Positions 45,200 through 56,680 of a stretch of 64,000 nucleotides of DNA are shown in pieces. The notes under the pieces are model-generated. The model was not told the DNA's origin. It did no database searches and saw only the letters and a program-made list of their open reading frames with translations. Source of the stretch: Forficula auricularia (lineage: Eukaryota; Arthropoda; Insecta; Dermaptera; Forficulidae); assembly GCA_024734495.1 (NCBI GenBank), contig JALMQS010000070.1, forward strand, positions 15,624,306-15,688,305. The letters are read 5' to 3'. The position numbers and the translations under genes were made by a program. Numbering within the stretch: position 1 is the stretch's first letter; the number at the start of each line of letters is the position of its first letter.

Positions 45200-47830
45200 T
45201 CTAACAAAAAATCACCAAATCAGTAAAATTTACGAGTTTTGAAAAGTCTTTTCACTTTTAATCCTTTATTTAAATAAATAAAAATAAAAAAATATTTATT
45301 TAAAAATAAATAATATAGTATGTTTTTCCAGGATTCATTATATAAAGTCGAGTGTGAAATAAGCTTTTTATTCTAAAAATAGTGTCAGTAGCGCTCGTTG
45401 CTTAGAATAAGTTTGAAAACAATCAGAATAAAATATTTTAAAATCTTCTATATTTTAGAATCATCGTAATTATATTAAAAAAACAGCTAATTTATACATT
45501 GATGCTCCATTAACCCTAGAATGTATGATAGATTTAGATAACATTCGAATGAGTTAAAACTTTCACGGTCATCCTGATTTTTAAGAAGAAAGTTGTCTAT
45601 CTTGAGTATATTTAGTTATGAGAACATTTTTTATCTTAATTTTTTTGTGCCTGTCTCATAAAGTAAAATATCCATATTTTATATTATTAATTAATCAGTG
45701 ATGGCCAATTTTTTCACATACAAGTTCATATACGCAAAACAACGCAAACATTTTTTCTTCCTTTATAATGAAAGGAAATAGAACCAAAGAATCGCCAAAA
45801 TGGGCTTTGGGTAGTTGAGAAATTTTATTATGAAATCCCCCACGAATGGGATCTCAAATTTTGACAAAATCTGACAAGCGGGGGGGGGGGGGGGGGGGGG
45901 ACTTAAAAAGTGTGATGTCAAAAGTCAAATTAAAGAATTTTAAAAATAAAAATAAAGTTCATATTAAAATATATTAAATCCCGTTATAGTGGAGTTTAAT
46001 TTAAAATAAATTCTACAATTTTAAATTATTAGGTAGTGTGACGTCACAATACAGGGTGGTTCAATAAAAATGTGACATTTCCTGTGTTTTTTTTTTTAAT
46101 AGATTTACAACACTATAAAATGAAGCTCCTGAGAGCAAAATTATTAAATTATTTATTTAATAATTAAATATTTGATCATTATTATTTGATAATTAAGTTG
46201 AATGATTGTTAAAAATAATTATTACGATTTTTTTGAGATCTAATTGATTTAATATTTTTTTTTATTTGATGTCGTATTAAAAAATAGTTCTAATGAAAAT
46301 TGTTCGGGTTTTTTTTTTGTAGATTCAGAATATGTACAGAAACATATAGGTTTCTATTTAAAAAACAGAACTTGACCTCGAAATTCCTTGAAAAGCTTGT
46401 TCTAGGTCGACAAACAATAGCGTAGTTTAGTTTCCCCACTTGATATAAACAAACTTTTATTTGAAACTTTTATTCATATAATGCATTGTTTTTGAGTTAT
46501 AAGACTGTCACAAAATCACCCAGTATAAAGAGCTTTATCTAACTAAATTAGAATAAACATATTAAGGCTTACGAACGCAAGATATCTCGACCATTTCTGC
46601 TTATCTTCGAAGAATTTTAAGTTTGCAAATTTTTCACTTGCTACGATATTTTCAAAACAATTCACTAATAAATAAGATTAAATTTCATCGACAGATGTGG
46701 GTTAGTCGATATTTTTGTTTGTTATTGTAAAACCGATTTCCTGTAAAGGTAACCAAAGCAAAGAGCGTGTTTTTCTTCACCTTTTCCTATTATCCCTTAG
46801 AAAAGGGTCAAACCTTTCAGACCATACGAATGGACACATCTGCATTATTTTCTACTATTTAATTTTGGCTTGCCATTTGAAATTAGATACAACTATTGAC
46901 ATTTTCAACAATAGTTATGAGGCGCCTACTTGAAAAAAAGGGGACTGAATATAACAATATTTTCTCGAAATTTTATTAAGGTTGCTCGGACATTAGGGAA
47001 ATGTTGGATTAAAAATCTGAGTTTTTAATATGTTATTAATCGATAACATATTCATATAAAATAATTTTTTGAAAAATATCTGACCAAGGGTTTTCGTGTA
47101 ATTAATTATTAAAAATCGGACTTTTAACACGTAGTGAATATTGGCTGAACTCGATTAATCTAGCTAAATCGTATGAGAAAAAACAAAAAAACTTTTATTT
47201 ATATAGATAAATTATCGTAGGTAAATATTCAAATCTAAATGATCGAAAATATCATGCCGCTTCACTTAAAAATAAATAAATCACGTGACTCGAGTCAAAA
47301 GACATTTATTTAATATATTTATTAATTAAATTATTTCAGATATCCGATTAAAAATGAGTTAGCTAACATCTAAATTAAAATAATTAATTTAGGTGTTAAA
47401 ATTTTTACAATAATTTAGATTTTATTTTGACTTTGGTACTGTCCGAGCAAATTTAACAGTGTAAAAATTATACTATAAGATAATTTAAATAATAATTTTA
47501 ATATAATTCATGTGGTGGATTCATATTATTGCGAAACCGTTTAGATCTAGTAGAATATTATATCTGAATATATTTATGTTTTGCTAAAGCGGAAGAATGA
47601 TAGCATATTTTACATATGTACAGAAATTATAAATTTTATCCTAAAATCAAGTCATATCAGCGGTAGTATGTATATCCAAATAATTATAATAAACAATCAT
47701 TCTTTGTTAAGAGTTATAACATATTTTGCAGATTATGTAAACTCGCATAAAATGGATGTAGTCGTTTTAGATGGCCATATTATTTTTTTGAAAAAACATG
47801 TAACTATATATTTTACATCAGCTATCTATA
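45200..47830. other. neverland intron 1, mostly unassigned
   Basis: Contains a run of about 22 G at 45879-45900 and the TA-flanked element at 46.05 kb. No exon-like segment of neverland or other gene seen. Confidence 0.4.
46052..46523. mobile_element. Tc1/mariner-like non-autonomous element
   Basis: CAGGGTGGTTCAATAAAA at the left and, reversed, CTGGGTGATTTTGTGACA at the right, flanked by TA. The 472-bp interior has no credible ORF. Confidence 0.62.
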
Positions 47831-47834
47831 CTAG

Positions 47835-48010
47835 TGGTAGTGGCGGTTGGTGACTTTTCAACCAGGGAATGCTGTCCAAAAAAATACCCTTCATTTTTTG
47901 AAATTTTATTTTAATCTTCGCCATTTTTTGCAAATTTCATCGAATACGACATCATTTTCGTTATTTTTCAAATTTAACATTTAAAAATATATCCACAATG
48001 AATAGGCCTG
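47835..48010 (+). repeat. dispersed family D fragment
   Basis: GTGGCGGTTGGTGACTTTTC, AACCAGGGAATGCTGTCC and ACCCTTCATTTTTTGAAATT match, in reverse, the end at 60.48-60.59 kb. A start like GTGGCGG...GGTGACTTTTC suggests a hAT-type end. Confidence 0.55.
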
Positions 48011-48941
48011 TCCTATAAGAAAATCTTAAATTTCTCCTAATTCTATTGCTATAAGCAAGCTATGACTTGTCTATAAGACTCTTAGTTATTTCTGATCTTA
48101 TATATTAAGAGTTCTTTGAAATAGATTAGTATAAAGATTCTCGAACCATCATTATTTATTCCTTTTTTGTATTATTTCTATTTTAATAGTTACTCAGCGA
48201 GAATAATATTTATTCGACTAAAACTCGTCTCGACTTGTATTTGACATGCTTAAACAGGCAGGAACTTGAAACCTTCTATCCGCACCCTTTTCGAAAAAAT
48301 CATTTATTTTAATTGCCCCTTGAAACTATGCAACAATTTCAATTCATTTCGAGAACCAATATACTTTTCAAAATAAAAAATGTTTTTTTTTTAGAAATAT
48401 TTGAAATAACGGTTTATAATTTAAAAATTTTAAGATCCTCCTGAATTTATGAAAATACTCTAAATGTATGAAATTTTAGGGATGTGCCACAACAACAGCA
48501 TCCATGGACCGCACCCCACTGATCTATACCTATATTTATATAATGCTTATTTACCTTAACATGATAATTAACAATATATATAAATATATCGGGGAGGGGG
48601 GGGGGATGTACATGCCACACCCAGGGATCGAATAAAAAATTCCTGACTTCTGGGCCGGCTTCACTAATAATAAGTCTCTGTTTTTGTATTTAAGCACTAT
48701 GTATTTTACTTGTAAAAAAAAAATTCAAAAATTAAATGTTTAAATTAAAAATAAGTAATGTAATTATTTGTCTCCAAGCTTTGCCCCTTCCCCCCACTGA
48801 AAATCTTTCTGGGGACGCCCCTATATTATATATACATATATATATAACTCAATGTAAATGGAATACCCTAACGTTTATTGGGAATCACTTGGGGAGTTAG
48901 TTAACAAAATTAAAAATAAATAAACAATTTTATGGTAAAAT

Positions 48942-49106
48942 CGAGGGGTGAACCGCGACCTATTATCGTGTACACCTACTTCCACTTCCACTTTCATTTC
49001 CAAGCAGAAGACAATAGATGAAGGGGCATTATCTAATGAATTCCAAAACAATTCCACTTAATTCCAAAGACGTGTACATCTAATTCCAATCGCGGTTCAC
49101 CCCTCG
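48942..49106. mobile_element. short MITE with GGGGTGAACCGCG ends, copy 2
   Basis: 165 bp, ends CGAGGGGTGAACCGCGA and TCGCGGTTCACCCCTCG, the interior reversed relative to the 50.1-kb copy. TSD not certain. Confidence 0.82.
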
Positions 49107-49561
49107 AGTGAAAATGATGTTGATCCCTATTAAAGAGCATTAGCGATTGCTGATTTTTGCCAATCGATCTTGAAACTTATATTTGAATTCATCTTATAAC
49201 AGAAAAAAAATGAAAAAGATATGTCTCCTACCTAATTATCATTAATATTCCTGTAATTATCGTTTTTTGTGTGACAGATTATAAAATAAATCTTAACAAG
49301 ATAAAAATAAAAAAATATTTTTCATTTTAAATTATTATATAAATGCTAAAATTATTTAAAATCAATCTAATATTGATAAATCATTGATTAATAGGTTTAG
49401 ATTGTAGAATAGGGTAAGATAATAAATGATAAAATTATTGAATTAGTAATATAATATTTAAAATAAAATAATATAAGTAATTAATAAAAGAAGGAAGTTT
49501 ATGTAAATGTAATCAAATAAGTTGAGAAATTAACATTCTAATGAGGGTTGTGAGCGCTTAC

Positions 49562-49845
49562 CTTTGTCGCAGGGTTGTTTTCTTTCGAAAGTGATCTCTG
49601 GTGATGAAGATGTAGAAAGAGACTTGCCGGCTCGAAGCTAGCAAGGCGAATGATGTTGGTAGAGAACCTGGTCCCCTCTGGTATCTGATGCCTGATGCCT
49701 ATGGCTCTTCCCTTTTTCTATCCCCACTACCTATATTGGTAGGGGGACTCCACCTGCAAGAAGCGCCCTCTTCAGTACATTGTCTCCAAGAATTGCAAAA
49801 ACGCCCATTTTCGTATGTCCATCCCCCTTTTAGTAACCACTTAGT
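49562..49845 (-). other. nvd: probable 5' UTR exon 1 and promoter of neverland
   Basis: On the minus strand a GC-richer, repeat-free stretch ends CCTGCGACAAAG followed by GTAAGCGCT, a good donor at 49561-49556. A TTTATA-like box lies at about 49869-49874. No long ORF is present. It lies upstream of the acceptor before 41113 in the same orientation, so I infer a non-coding first exon with an 8.4-kb first intron. The 5' boundary is a guess from the TATA position. Confidence 0.5.
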
Positions 49846-49987
49846 GGATGAATGAGTCAGAATAGTATAAAGAACCAATTCCCCTCTTGGGCCTTGATTT
49901 TTGTTCCTTCTATTTACATCGTGATAATATTATTAAAGATAATAAAAGTAGACGAAAAATTTAATACTTTTTTACGACTCGCTTTTA

Positions 49988-50780
49988 GGGTGCTCCTTAT
50001 TTTGGATATTTTCGAATATTTTCGCTGACAGGGGCTCATATGGTTAGAAATAAATTAAAAAAAAAATCCCCCAAGTTACAATTCTCTATCTCAATATTAA
50101 CCTAGTGCTACACAGCGATTAAGCTTCCCATCCGAGGGGTGTACCGCGATTGGAATTAGGTGTACACCGTCTTTAGAATAATTTGGAATTACTTTGGAAT
50201 TCATTAGATAATCTATTGTCGTCTACTTCTAAATGAAAGTGAAAGTAGGTATACACGATTTTAGGTCGCGGTTCACCCCTCATTCCCATCTAAAAAATAA
50301 CATGGGGTTTTTGGCATTGAACGATCCATTTTTTTATTCCGGCTAAAGTAATGGTTCAAAAAATTTGAAACTATGTAGACTTTATCCTTAGAATAGTAGC
50401 TATCCTTCAGAATTTTTACAGATTTTTAGCTATTATAATTTTGGAGTCTATAACTTACTAATACTAAGATATAACAGTATTTTATCTAGATGTAACTCCA
50501 AAATTCTAAAAGCTAAAAATCTGTAAAAATTCTGAAGGATAGCTACTATTATAAGGATAAAGTCTACAGAGTTTCAAATTTTTTGAACCATTACTTTGGC
50601 CGGAATAAAAAATTGATCGTTCAATGCCAAAAACCACATATTATTTAGATCGCTGAGTAGCACTAGGTTAAAATTGAGATAGAGAGTTGAGACTTGGGGG
50701 ATATTTTTTTTTATTTATTTCTAACCATATGAGCCCCTGTCAGCGTAAATATTCGAAAATATCCAAAATAAGGAGCACCC
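49988..50780. mobile_element. palindromic TA-flanked MITE, copy 2, with nested insertion
   Basis: Same family as 35.8 kb: GGGTGCTCCTTATTTTGGAT ends and TA duplications. The left arm is interrupted by a 150-bp MITE at 50133-50282; without it the length would be about 635 bp. It lies just upstream of the proposed neverland first exon. Confidence 0.87.
50133..50282. mobile_element. short MITE with 8-bp TSD, nested copy 3
   Basis: Ends CGAGGGGTGTACCGCG and CGCGGTTCACCCCTCA, flanked by TTCCCATC on both sides (50125-50132, 50283-50290). The sister palindrome at 35.8 kb shows the empty site in one piece. The 8-bp duplication points to a hAT-like transposase. Confidence 0.9.
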
Positions 50781-51654
50781 TACTTGCTATATGTGATGGT
50801 GTCAGGGAAAGGGCCCTTATCTTCACCTGGTCAAAATCGAGCTATAATGGCATTTTCTGTTTCTAGAGAATCAATTGAACAAAACGCTATTTGACTCGCC
50901 CAAAAATACCAAAAATTGACTCAGTTATGAATTTTTGAATATTTAGAAGTAAAAACCGTAGTTTTGAGTAATATAGCAGGTTAAATTTTGACAATTTTTA
51001 AGCAGACAAAAATAGGGCATTTCTTCCATTTTTACCCTCGCTATTATTCTATTACGAATGAAAATTTGATGCTGAATTCAAATATGTATAATCAAAAATT
51101 ATACCCACATTTTTGCCATTTCATAAAAAACTGAAATGTGAAGTTATGCTTTATTCAAATATATGGTGATAAGTGATTTTGCAATCATATTTTGTTTGTA
51201 TTTTTTATTTGATATACTTAGGATAGATAGTCCATATTTAGCTCAGTGGGTATGTAGTATGGTTCTTTATCAAAAGTGTTAGTAGTTTAATTTTTTTTTT
51301 TTGTTTTATTCTGCCGAGAGAAAGGCCTGATTATAGATCTCACGTTCCAACATCATTTGTAATAATTATATGTCAGTAAATAGTTTCATATAAAAGTTGA
51401 TACTTGTTAAGAAGGCCTAGGTTATTAATACAAAGCTTTATGTCAATTTTCAACACAATAGCTAGAATTGCTTGACAGGGACCCATTTATCGCTTCAATA
51501 TTTTCATTTGTGAGGTGACCAGCTTACTATTACAACAAAACAAATTTACTTACATCGGTGAATCGAGTATTTGATCCATTAAAAAGACTTATAATGAGAG
51601 TCAAACCTTCGAAACAATTGTCTAACAAAAAATTTCATGGGGGGGGGGGAGGGG

Positions 51655-52590
51655 GGGTCAATCCATAAAGCAAAATATTAAGTGGGAATTTTTTTTATTA
51701 AAACAAATAGTCCAGTTAAATTGTGTTTTTATCCGAAAAGTTTTGGGATAGTTATTATTTCTTCGACCCTTTATGTTTTTGGATGTGCTGAATCCGAATC
51801 TGAGGTTTGCTAACAAAATTTCGTAACGGGTCATTGTCAAAAATGCCAAAAAAAGGTAAAAAATCTCATTTTTTGCATATAACTCGAAAAATAACCTGTC
51901 ATGGAAAATGCCATATATCTATATATCTAAGAGTTTTAACAAAAAGGTTGTCCTAGTAAGCGTTCAAGTCAACAAAATTTTCTAGAGAATGAGATAGGAA
52001 TCAAATTTCTAAGATGAGTGATTTTCATTTCATGGAGGTAAAACTGCGATTTTTTGCAAAAAATTGCAGTTTTTCAAAACATCAACCTCATTGCTGCAAG
52101 GGTTAACATTATCCAATTAAGATGAAACTTTGTTTCAATTGTAGCAAATTTAAACTAATTTAAAAATGTATAGAAAGAACTTTGTCGAAAACGTGCTCTT
52201 TCTTGGTCAAAATGGGAAAAAAATCGAAAAATGTGAGAGTTTTTGGGATTTGCGGTAACAGAAAAAAAAACGCCAATTTTCAACTAGCGCTTGAGCCGGA
52301 ACGGTTGGTCAAAAAACCCAAATGATGAAATTTGTAGGAATTTTGAAAATGAAGATTATTTACGAAAAGTTGATAGTTTTCGAGTTATAAGCAAAAAATC
52401 GCTAAAAATGCGATTTTTTACATTTTTGGCATTTTTGACAATGCTCCATCACGAAATTTTGTTATTATACCTCAGATTCGGATTCAGCACATCAAAAAAC
52501 ATATTAGGGTCAAGAAATCAAAACTACTCCAGAATTTTCCCATGAGGGGTCCTTTAGAGAACAATTTAACTGGACTAAAAAAGGTACTTC
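51655..52590. repeat. family D foldback with diverged arms
   Basis: Arms near 51690-51890 and 52380-52590 are inverted (GGATGTGCTGAATCCGAATC, TTTTTGGCATTTTTGACAAT). The centre (AAACTGCGATTTTTTGC, AATTAAGATGAAACTTTG, CGTGCTCTTTC) matches 60.0-60.5 kb in reverse. ORFs over it have no family features. Confidence 0.6.
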
Positions 52591-52659
52591 AAGAAATTAA
52601 AAAAGAAAATAATTTTTCATTAAACATATGAAAAATATTTAATTACAGTTAGTTTGAGC

Positions 52660-52715
52660 CCTGCCCTTGAGGGGGGGGGGGGTTCTGACACCCCCGCCCC
52701 CGTGGCTACGCCTCT
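52660..52715 (-). mobile_element. solitary hAT-type terminus
   Basis: On the minus strand CAGAGGCGTAGCCACGGG followed by C/G runs matches the style of the hAT ends at 4.5 and 16.7 kb. The other end is not found. Confidence 0.45.
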
Positions 52716-53912
52716 GGGCAACTATACGTTTTTTAATATCGTCAGCAAATTTTGAAAAATGTATAATTTTGTACATTATTGTATTTAAGTAGGCTGTCAA
52801 ACAAAAATAATCTCTTTTGAAATAATCAAACTGGTTATACATATTATTATTTTGACCCTGAAACTCCACATTTAATTGAAACAATTTTCTAATCTAAACA
52901 CTTTTTCGTTTTGAGAATGAAAACTTTTTGGGTCCAGAACGAACTTACTACGAGCTTCCCTTCTTGTGTATCGTGAGAGATCCAGTGTTAGACATATGGT
53001 AGACAAAGATTGGAAAAAATACTACTTGAAAATTATATTTCTCTACATTTCAGACATTTCTAAAAATCAGAAATAAAACTTGAAAATTTTCGGATCAATT
53101 CTGCACTCGCATACCGAAAATTTAATTACTAGAGCCACTAGAAATAAAGGACACGTAAACCCCAAAAAGCCTCTTTCCATCCCTAAGGGCCCAATTTATT
53201 TCCTTCATCTTACTTATATAAAATCGACACCGACTAAGAATAACAAACACTCTCTCTTTCACACATGCACACACACTAACTCACACATATTTATACATAG
53301 AAAAATAGTAGACAGGTCAGTTTCGAACCCATCATCTCTTTTTGTATCCCGTGTGAAATGCAAATGATTTACTTAAGCTTTTTTTTTAAGGATGAGCATG
53401 TCATCTATATTGCATCTCTTTCTTTCAATGGTACATTGTCACCCTCACGAAAAAGATTAGCATTTTGTTCCTTCCCATCATAATTTGTAACAGGTATTTT
53501 TGTTAATTATATTTCTATTTTTTTAAATTCTTTTCAGAGAAAATTTTTTTAAAATAACCGCAGGTAGAAATCTATAGCCATGTTGGGAATAAACAAGAAA
53601 ATTTTAAACCATTTTCCGAATGGGTGATCTAGCCCAAAAGAACTCACCTACATGCATGGGTTAACAATAAACAAGAGATTTGCATGTTTATGTTATCATA
53701 TTTTTCCAATCGCTTTTTAACCTACATGCTTTGGCGTATTTAGGGAGTTTTTCTAGGGGTCTAGGGTGGGGGAGGGGTCAAAAATATTTTCAAACAAAAA
53801 TCGAAGAAAGGTGCTATTTCTAATAATAATAAAAAGGAGAATTTATTAATTGTGTGGATATTGATGAGGCAGTCCAAAAAAGAACATAATTTGAACTATC
53901 ATTTTATTCATA

Positions 53913-53954
53913 AGCCGATGTTTCGGAGGCTATACCCTCTTTCTTCAGGGTTTT
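53913..53954 (-). ncRNA. hammerhead motif, left arm of 53.9-kb element
   Basis: Minus strand: AAAACC, CUGAAGA (53948-53942), stem II GAGG/CCUC around GUAUAG, GAAA (53924-53921), ACAU, C, GG. Stem I pairs CC/GG only. Confidence 0.6.
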
Positions 53955-54157
53955 GAAAAGTCAGTGAAGGAAATCCAATGCGACGTTCCCTCTGTCTCCT
54001 CTTTCAATGGCAGGAACAATAATATATTGTATTTCATTCTCAGCAAAATTATAGTGTAGTAATTTTGGTGAGAATGAAATACAATATATTATTGTTCCTG
54101 CCACTGAAAGAGGAGACAGAGGGGAATGTCGCATTGAATTTCCTTCACTGACTTTTC

Positions 54158-54201
54158 AAAACCCTGAAGAAGGAGGGAGTGGCCTCCGAAACGTCGGTTT
54201 A
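54158..54201 (+). ncRNA. hammerhead motif, right arm of 53.9-kb element
   Basis: AAACC, CUGAAGA (54164-54170), stem II GGAGG/CCUCC around GAGUGG, GAAA (54188-54191), then ACGU, C17 at 54195 and GGUUU. Stem I pairs AAACC/GGUUU perfectly. All invariant core bases are present. ACGU cannot fold on itself but is self-complementary, favouring a dimer. Confidence 0.72.
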
Positions 54202-54529
54202 CGAATAAAAAGATAGTATAAATTATCTTCTTTTTTTGGACTGCCTCATCAATATCCACTCAATTTCACTTATCAGTCCGTCTCCAAAAATTACTCCAAT
54301 CTTATTATTAATTGTTAATGGGCCCAAAATTAAAAAGGGGGAGTTCGTTAGTAAATAATTATAATTTATTTTAATTCAATATCAAAGCGCACAGCGTGTA
54401 CAGGCCAAGTTCAAGCATTGTCTTGGCCGTATACACTGTACGCTATTTACAAGAACCATTTCGAGAAAATTTCGACCCCCCCCCCTTTGAGATAGAAAGC
54501 TGAAATTATACACATATAATTATGTAATC

Positions 54530-54767
54530 TCGAAGATCGCTGGTTCGAGACCGAGTCTCGGCAGATAGATATTTGCAGTCGCCTCTTGGAAAGTAATGGC
54601 AACCTACCAAGAGTATAATTGCCTAGTAACCTTTCCAAATTAGCCGTTCGGAACCGGCGTTAAAAAGTAGGTCCCATATATCTGTGTAAAACAACTAAAC
54701 ACACTCAGCACAGGTATATGTGGAGAGGAGCCGACACCCGTTTCGGGTATGGCACTCGAAGAAGAAG
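54530..54767 (+). mobile_element. 5'-truncated SINE, 12-bp TSD
   Basis: Starts at the B box (CGCTGGTTCGAGACCG), body with CTTGGAAAGTAATGGCAACC and GTTCGGAACCGGCG, tail (GAA)n. Flanked by AATTATGTAATC on both sides (54518-54529, 54768-54779). The A-box half is absent. Confidence 0.85.
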
Positions 54768-55419
54768 AATTATGTAATCCATCTTGAAGAGAGTACCAAA
54801 TTTCAATAATATAACTTAAATAGATTCTGAGATATGGACATAAGAAAACAGCTAATTTTGGCACTCCCTCACTGACAGGTCACCAAAACCTATAGGGTAC
54901 TTCCAATCATTCCGGCATCATGAAATTTCGCCTGCTAGTAGAGTTTGTGACACAAACATAGGAAAAATTCCACAAATCCAAACTTTCTATATTTCAACCC
55001 CTTCAAAATGGGGGGAGGGTCAAAAAAGAAAATTCTACCCATTTGGACCAAACTCAACCAAATTTGGTATACATATTCTTGCTTTTCAAGTAGCTTATAA
55101 AAAGCAGAGAAATCCTAACCAAAACATTCTGTGAAAAACCAGGCCAAGTTTGAAAAAGTAGTGAAATCTACTGTGCAGCCAAGTTATTTATATTCGCCAA
55201 GAATAATTAAGTTGAGAAAATATAATAGTAGTTTCATTTAAAATAAATTCTTTCCATTTTGAATGACAATCTAAATTTATGGATTCTAAATTTTTAATTT
55301 AGATTATTTTAATGAAACTTGGCTGGTCACGAATTTAGTTCATTAACCCTTGCAGCATAATTCGCAACAGCCAAGTTTCATGAAAATAATCTAAATTAAA
55401 AATTTCGATTAAATTGAAA

Positions 55420-55740
55420 GTTTTTGTGCCGAGGGTAGCAGAATTTTTATATATTGGAGGGGACAATAAAAGAGTGTGTCTTCTGCTGGAATTATAAATT
55501 TTATTTACTTATAATGAGACTATAGTTTCGAGGGCTTTGCTTAATTCCTGTGAATCAATTATAATAGTAAATTGAAAGTTTTTTTTTGCCGAGAGTAGCA
55601 GAATTTTTATATATTGAAGGAGACAATAAACACACTGATGAAGAGGGCAAAGCCCTCGAAACTATAGTCTCGTCATAAATAAATAAAATTTATAATTCCA
55701 GCAGAAGACACACTCTTTTATTGTCTCCTTCAATAAAAAT
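55420..55740 (+). mobile_element. family A hammerhead element, rearranged
   Basis: Two leader boxes GCCGAGxGTAGCAGAA (about 55430 and 55588) are each followed by GGAGACAATAAA-like arm starts. The first unit's left arm is cut inside its antisense ribozyme; the second runs into a plus-strand hammerhead and a full right arm ending GAAGACACACTC. Confidence 0.7.
55628..55676 (+). ncRNA. hammerhead motif, family A (55.6 kb)
   Basis: CUGAUGA (55635-55641), stem II GAGGGC-AAA-GCCCUC perfect, GAAA (55658-55661), ACUAUAGU, C. Core and stem II are intact, but the 5' side (CACA) does not pair with UCGU, so stem I is lost by the rearrangement. Confidence 0.65.
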
Positions 55741-56524
55741 TTAGAATCCATAAATTTAAATTGTCATTCTAAACGGAAATAATGTATTTTAAATGAAACT
55801 ACTATTTTCTCAATTTAATTATTCTTGGCGAATATAACTTGGCTGCACAGTAGATTTCACTACTTTTTCGAACTTGGCTTATTTTTTCACAGAATGTTTT
55901 GGTTAAGATTAAATATAAGAGAGTGGAAAGGTGTACGGTAAAGTCATGTGGATGGCCACATCAGTTTTTTTTAATGATATTGATACAAGAAGAAGTTGCA
56001 CCAAAAAGGTACAACCTCTGTAGTCGGCAGTGGACCCTTGTATCGTGAAAATAAGAAGAGAATACGACAGTAGTTTTTAAGGAATTTGGTGTTGGTACTT
56101 GGTGAAACATTTTTAAAATTATTAGATAAAAATACTTGGTAGGTTCCACATTAAGATATAAAAAATAAAACGAATTTATTTTTGGAGAATCTTTAATCTC
56201 GATATACTCGAATACTACACTTATTTTGACTCAACTGGAGCGAAAGGACCTCCAGACACAGTTTCCAAACAATTATATTTTTTTTCTTCCAGCAGATTTT
56301 AATATTTTTAATGAATACATCGAGAAAACAGTTCAAATTTGATTAATTCTCGTTTTTGAAAAACATATTTTGCCATTTGCCCCAATCTCTAGGAATCTTC
56401 AATTTATAAATCAGTTTTTACTTAGAGAAAGTGGTGTAGGTTTTAGGTGAAACATGATATTAATTAATAAAGTAAAGGGTGTGTAGTTTCACAGTGAATG
56501 AAATAAAAATCAAAGAGGTTTATA

Positions 56525-56570
56525 CAAACTCAATATATTTCGGATTATTAGTCCATCATCAGGACTTTAC
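56525..56570 (-). ncRNA. hammerhead motif, left arm of 56.4-kb element
   Basis: Minus strand CUGAUGA (56562-56556), stem II GGA/UCC, GAAA (56541-56538), AUAUAU, U. Stem I as in the right arm but with one G-G mismatch. Confidence 0.6.
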
Positions 56571-56628
56571 AAGTTAAAACTAATAATAATGGAACGAGTG
56601 ATCACAATTTTTTGAGTTGAGTTTTAAC

Positions 56629-56680
56629 TTGTAAACTCCTGATGATGGACTAATAATCCGAAATATATTGAGTTTGTATA
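56629..56680 (+). ncRNA. hammerhead ribozyme, right arm of 56.4-kb element
   Basis: Stem I GUAAACUC (56631-56638) pairs with GAGUUUGU (56670-56677), including two G-U pairs. CUGAUGA at 56639-56645, stem II GGA/UCC around a 7-nt loop, GAAA at 56660-56663, short AU stem III, U17 at 56669. All invariant core bases are present; the predicted cut is after 56669. Confidence 0.75.

Larger units (their letters stand above)
53854..54304 (-). mobile_element. palindromic hammerhead retroelement, family B, 11-bp TSD
   Basis: The palindrome 53854-54263 has arms starting GTGGATATTGATGAGGCAGTC and a central turn near 54055. A 41-nt non-palindromic leader (54264-54304) lies at the right, so the element reads leftward. 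Perfect direct repeats TTATTAATTGT flank it (53843-53853, 54305-54315). Each arm carries one hammerhead core. Confidence 0.85.
55115..55900. repeat. large foldback interrupted by a hammerhead element
   Basis: Outer arms (ACTGTGCAGCCAAGTTAT and inverse; TTTATATTCGCCAAGAATAA and inverse) lie at 55115-55300 and 55740-55900. Between them sits a family A hammerhead element and a short TTGGCTG/CAGCCAAG inverted pair. Confidence 0.7.
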
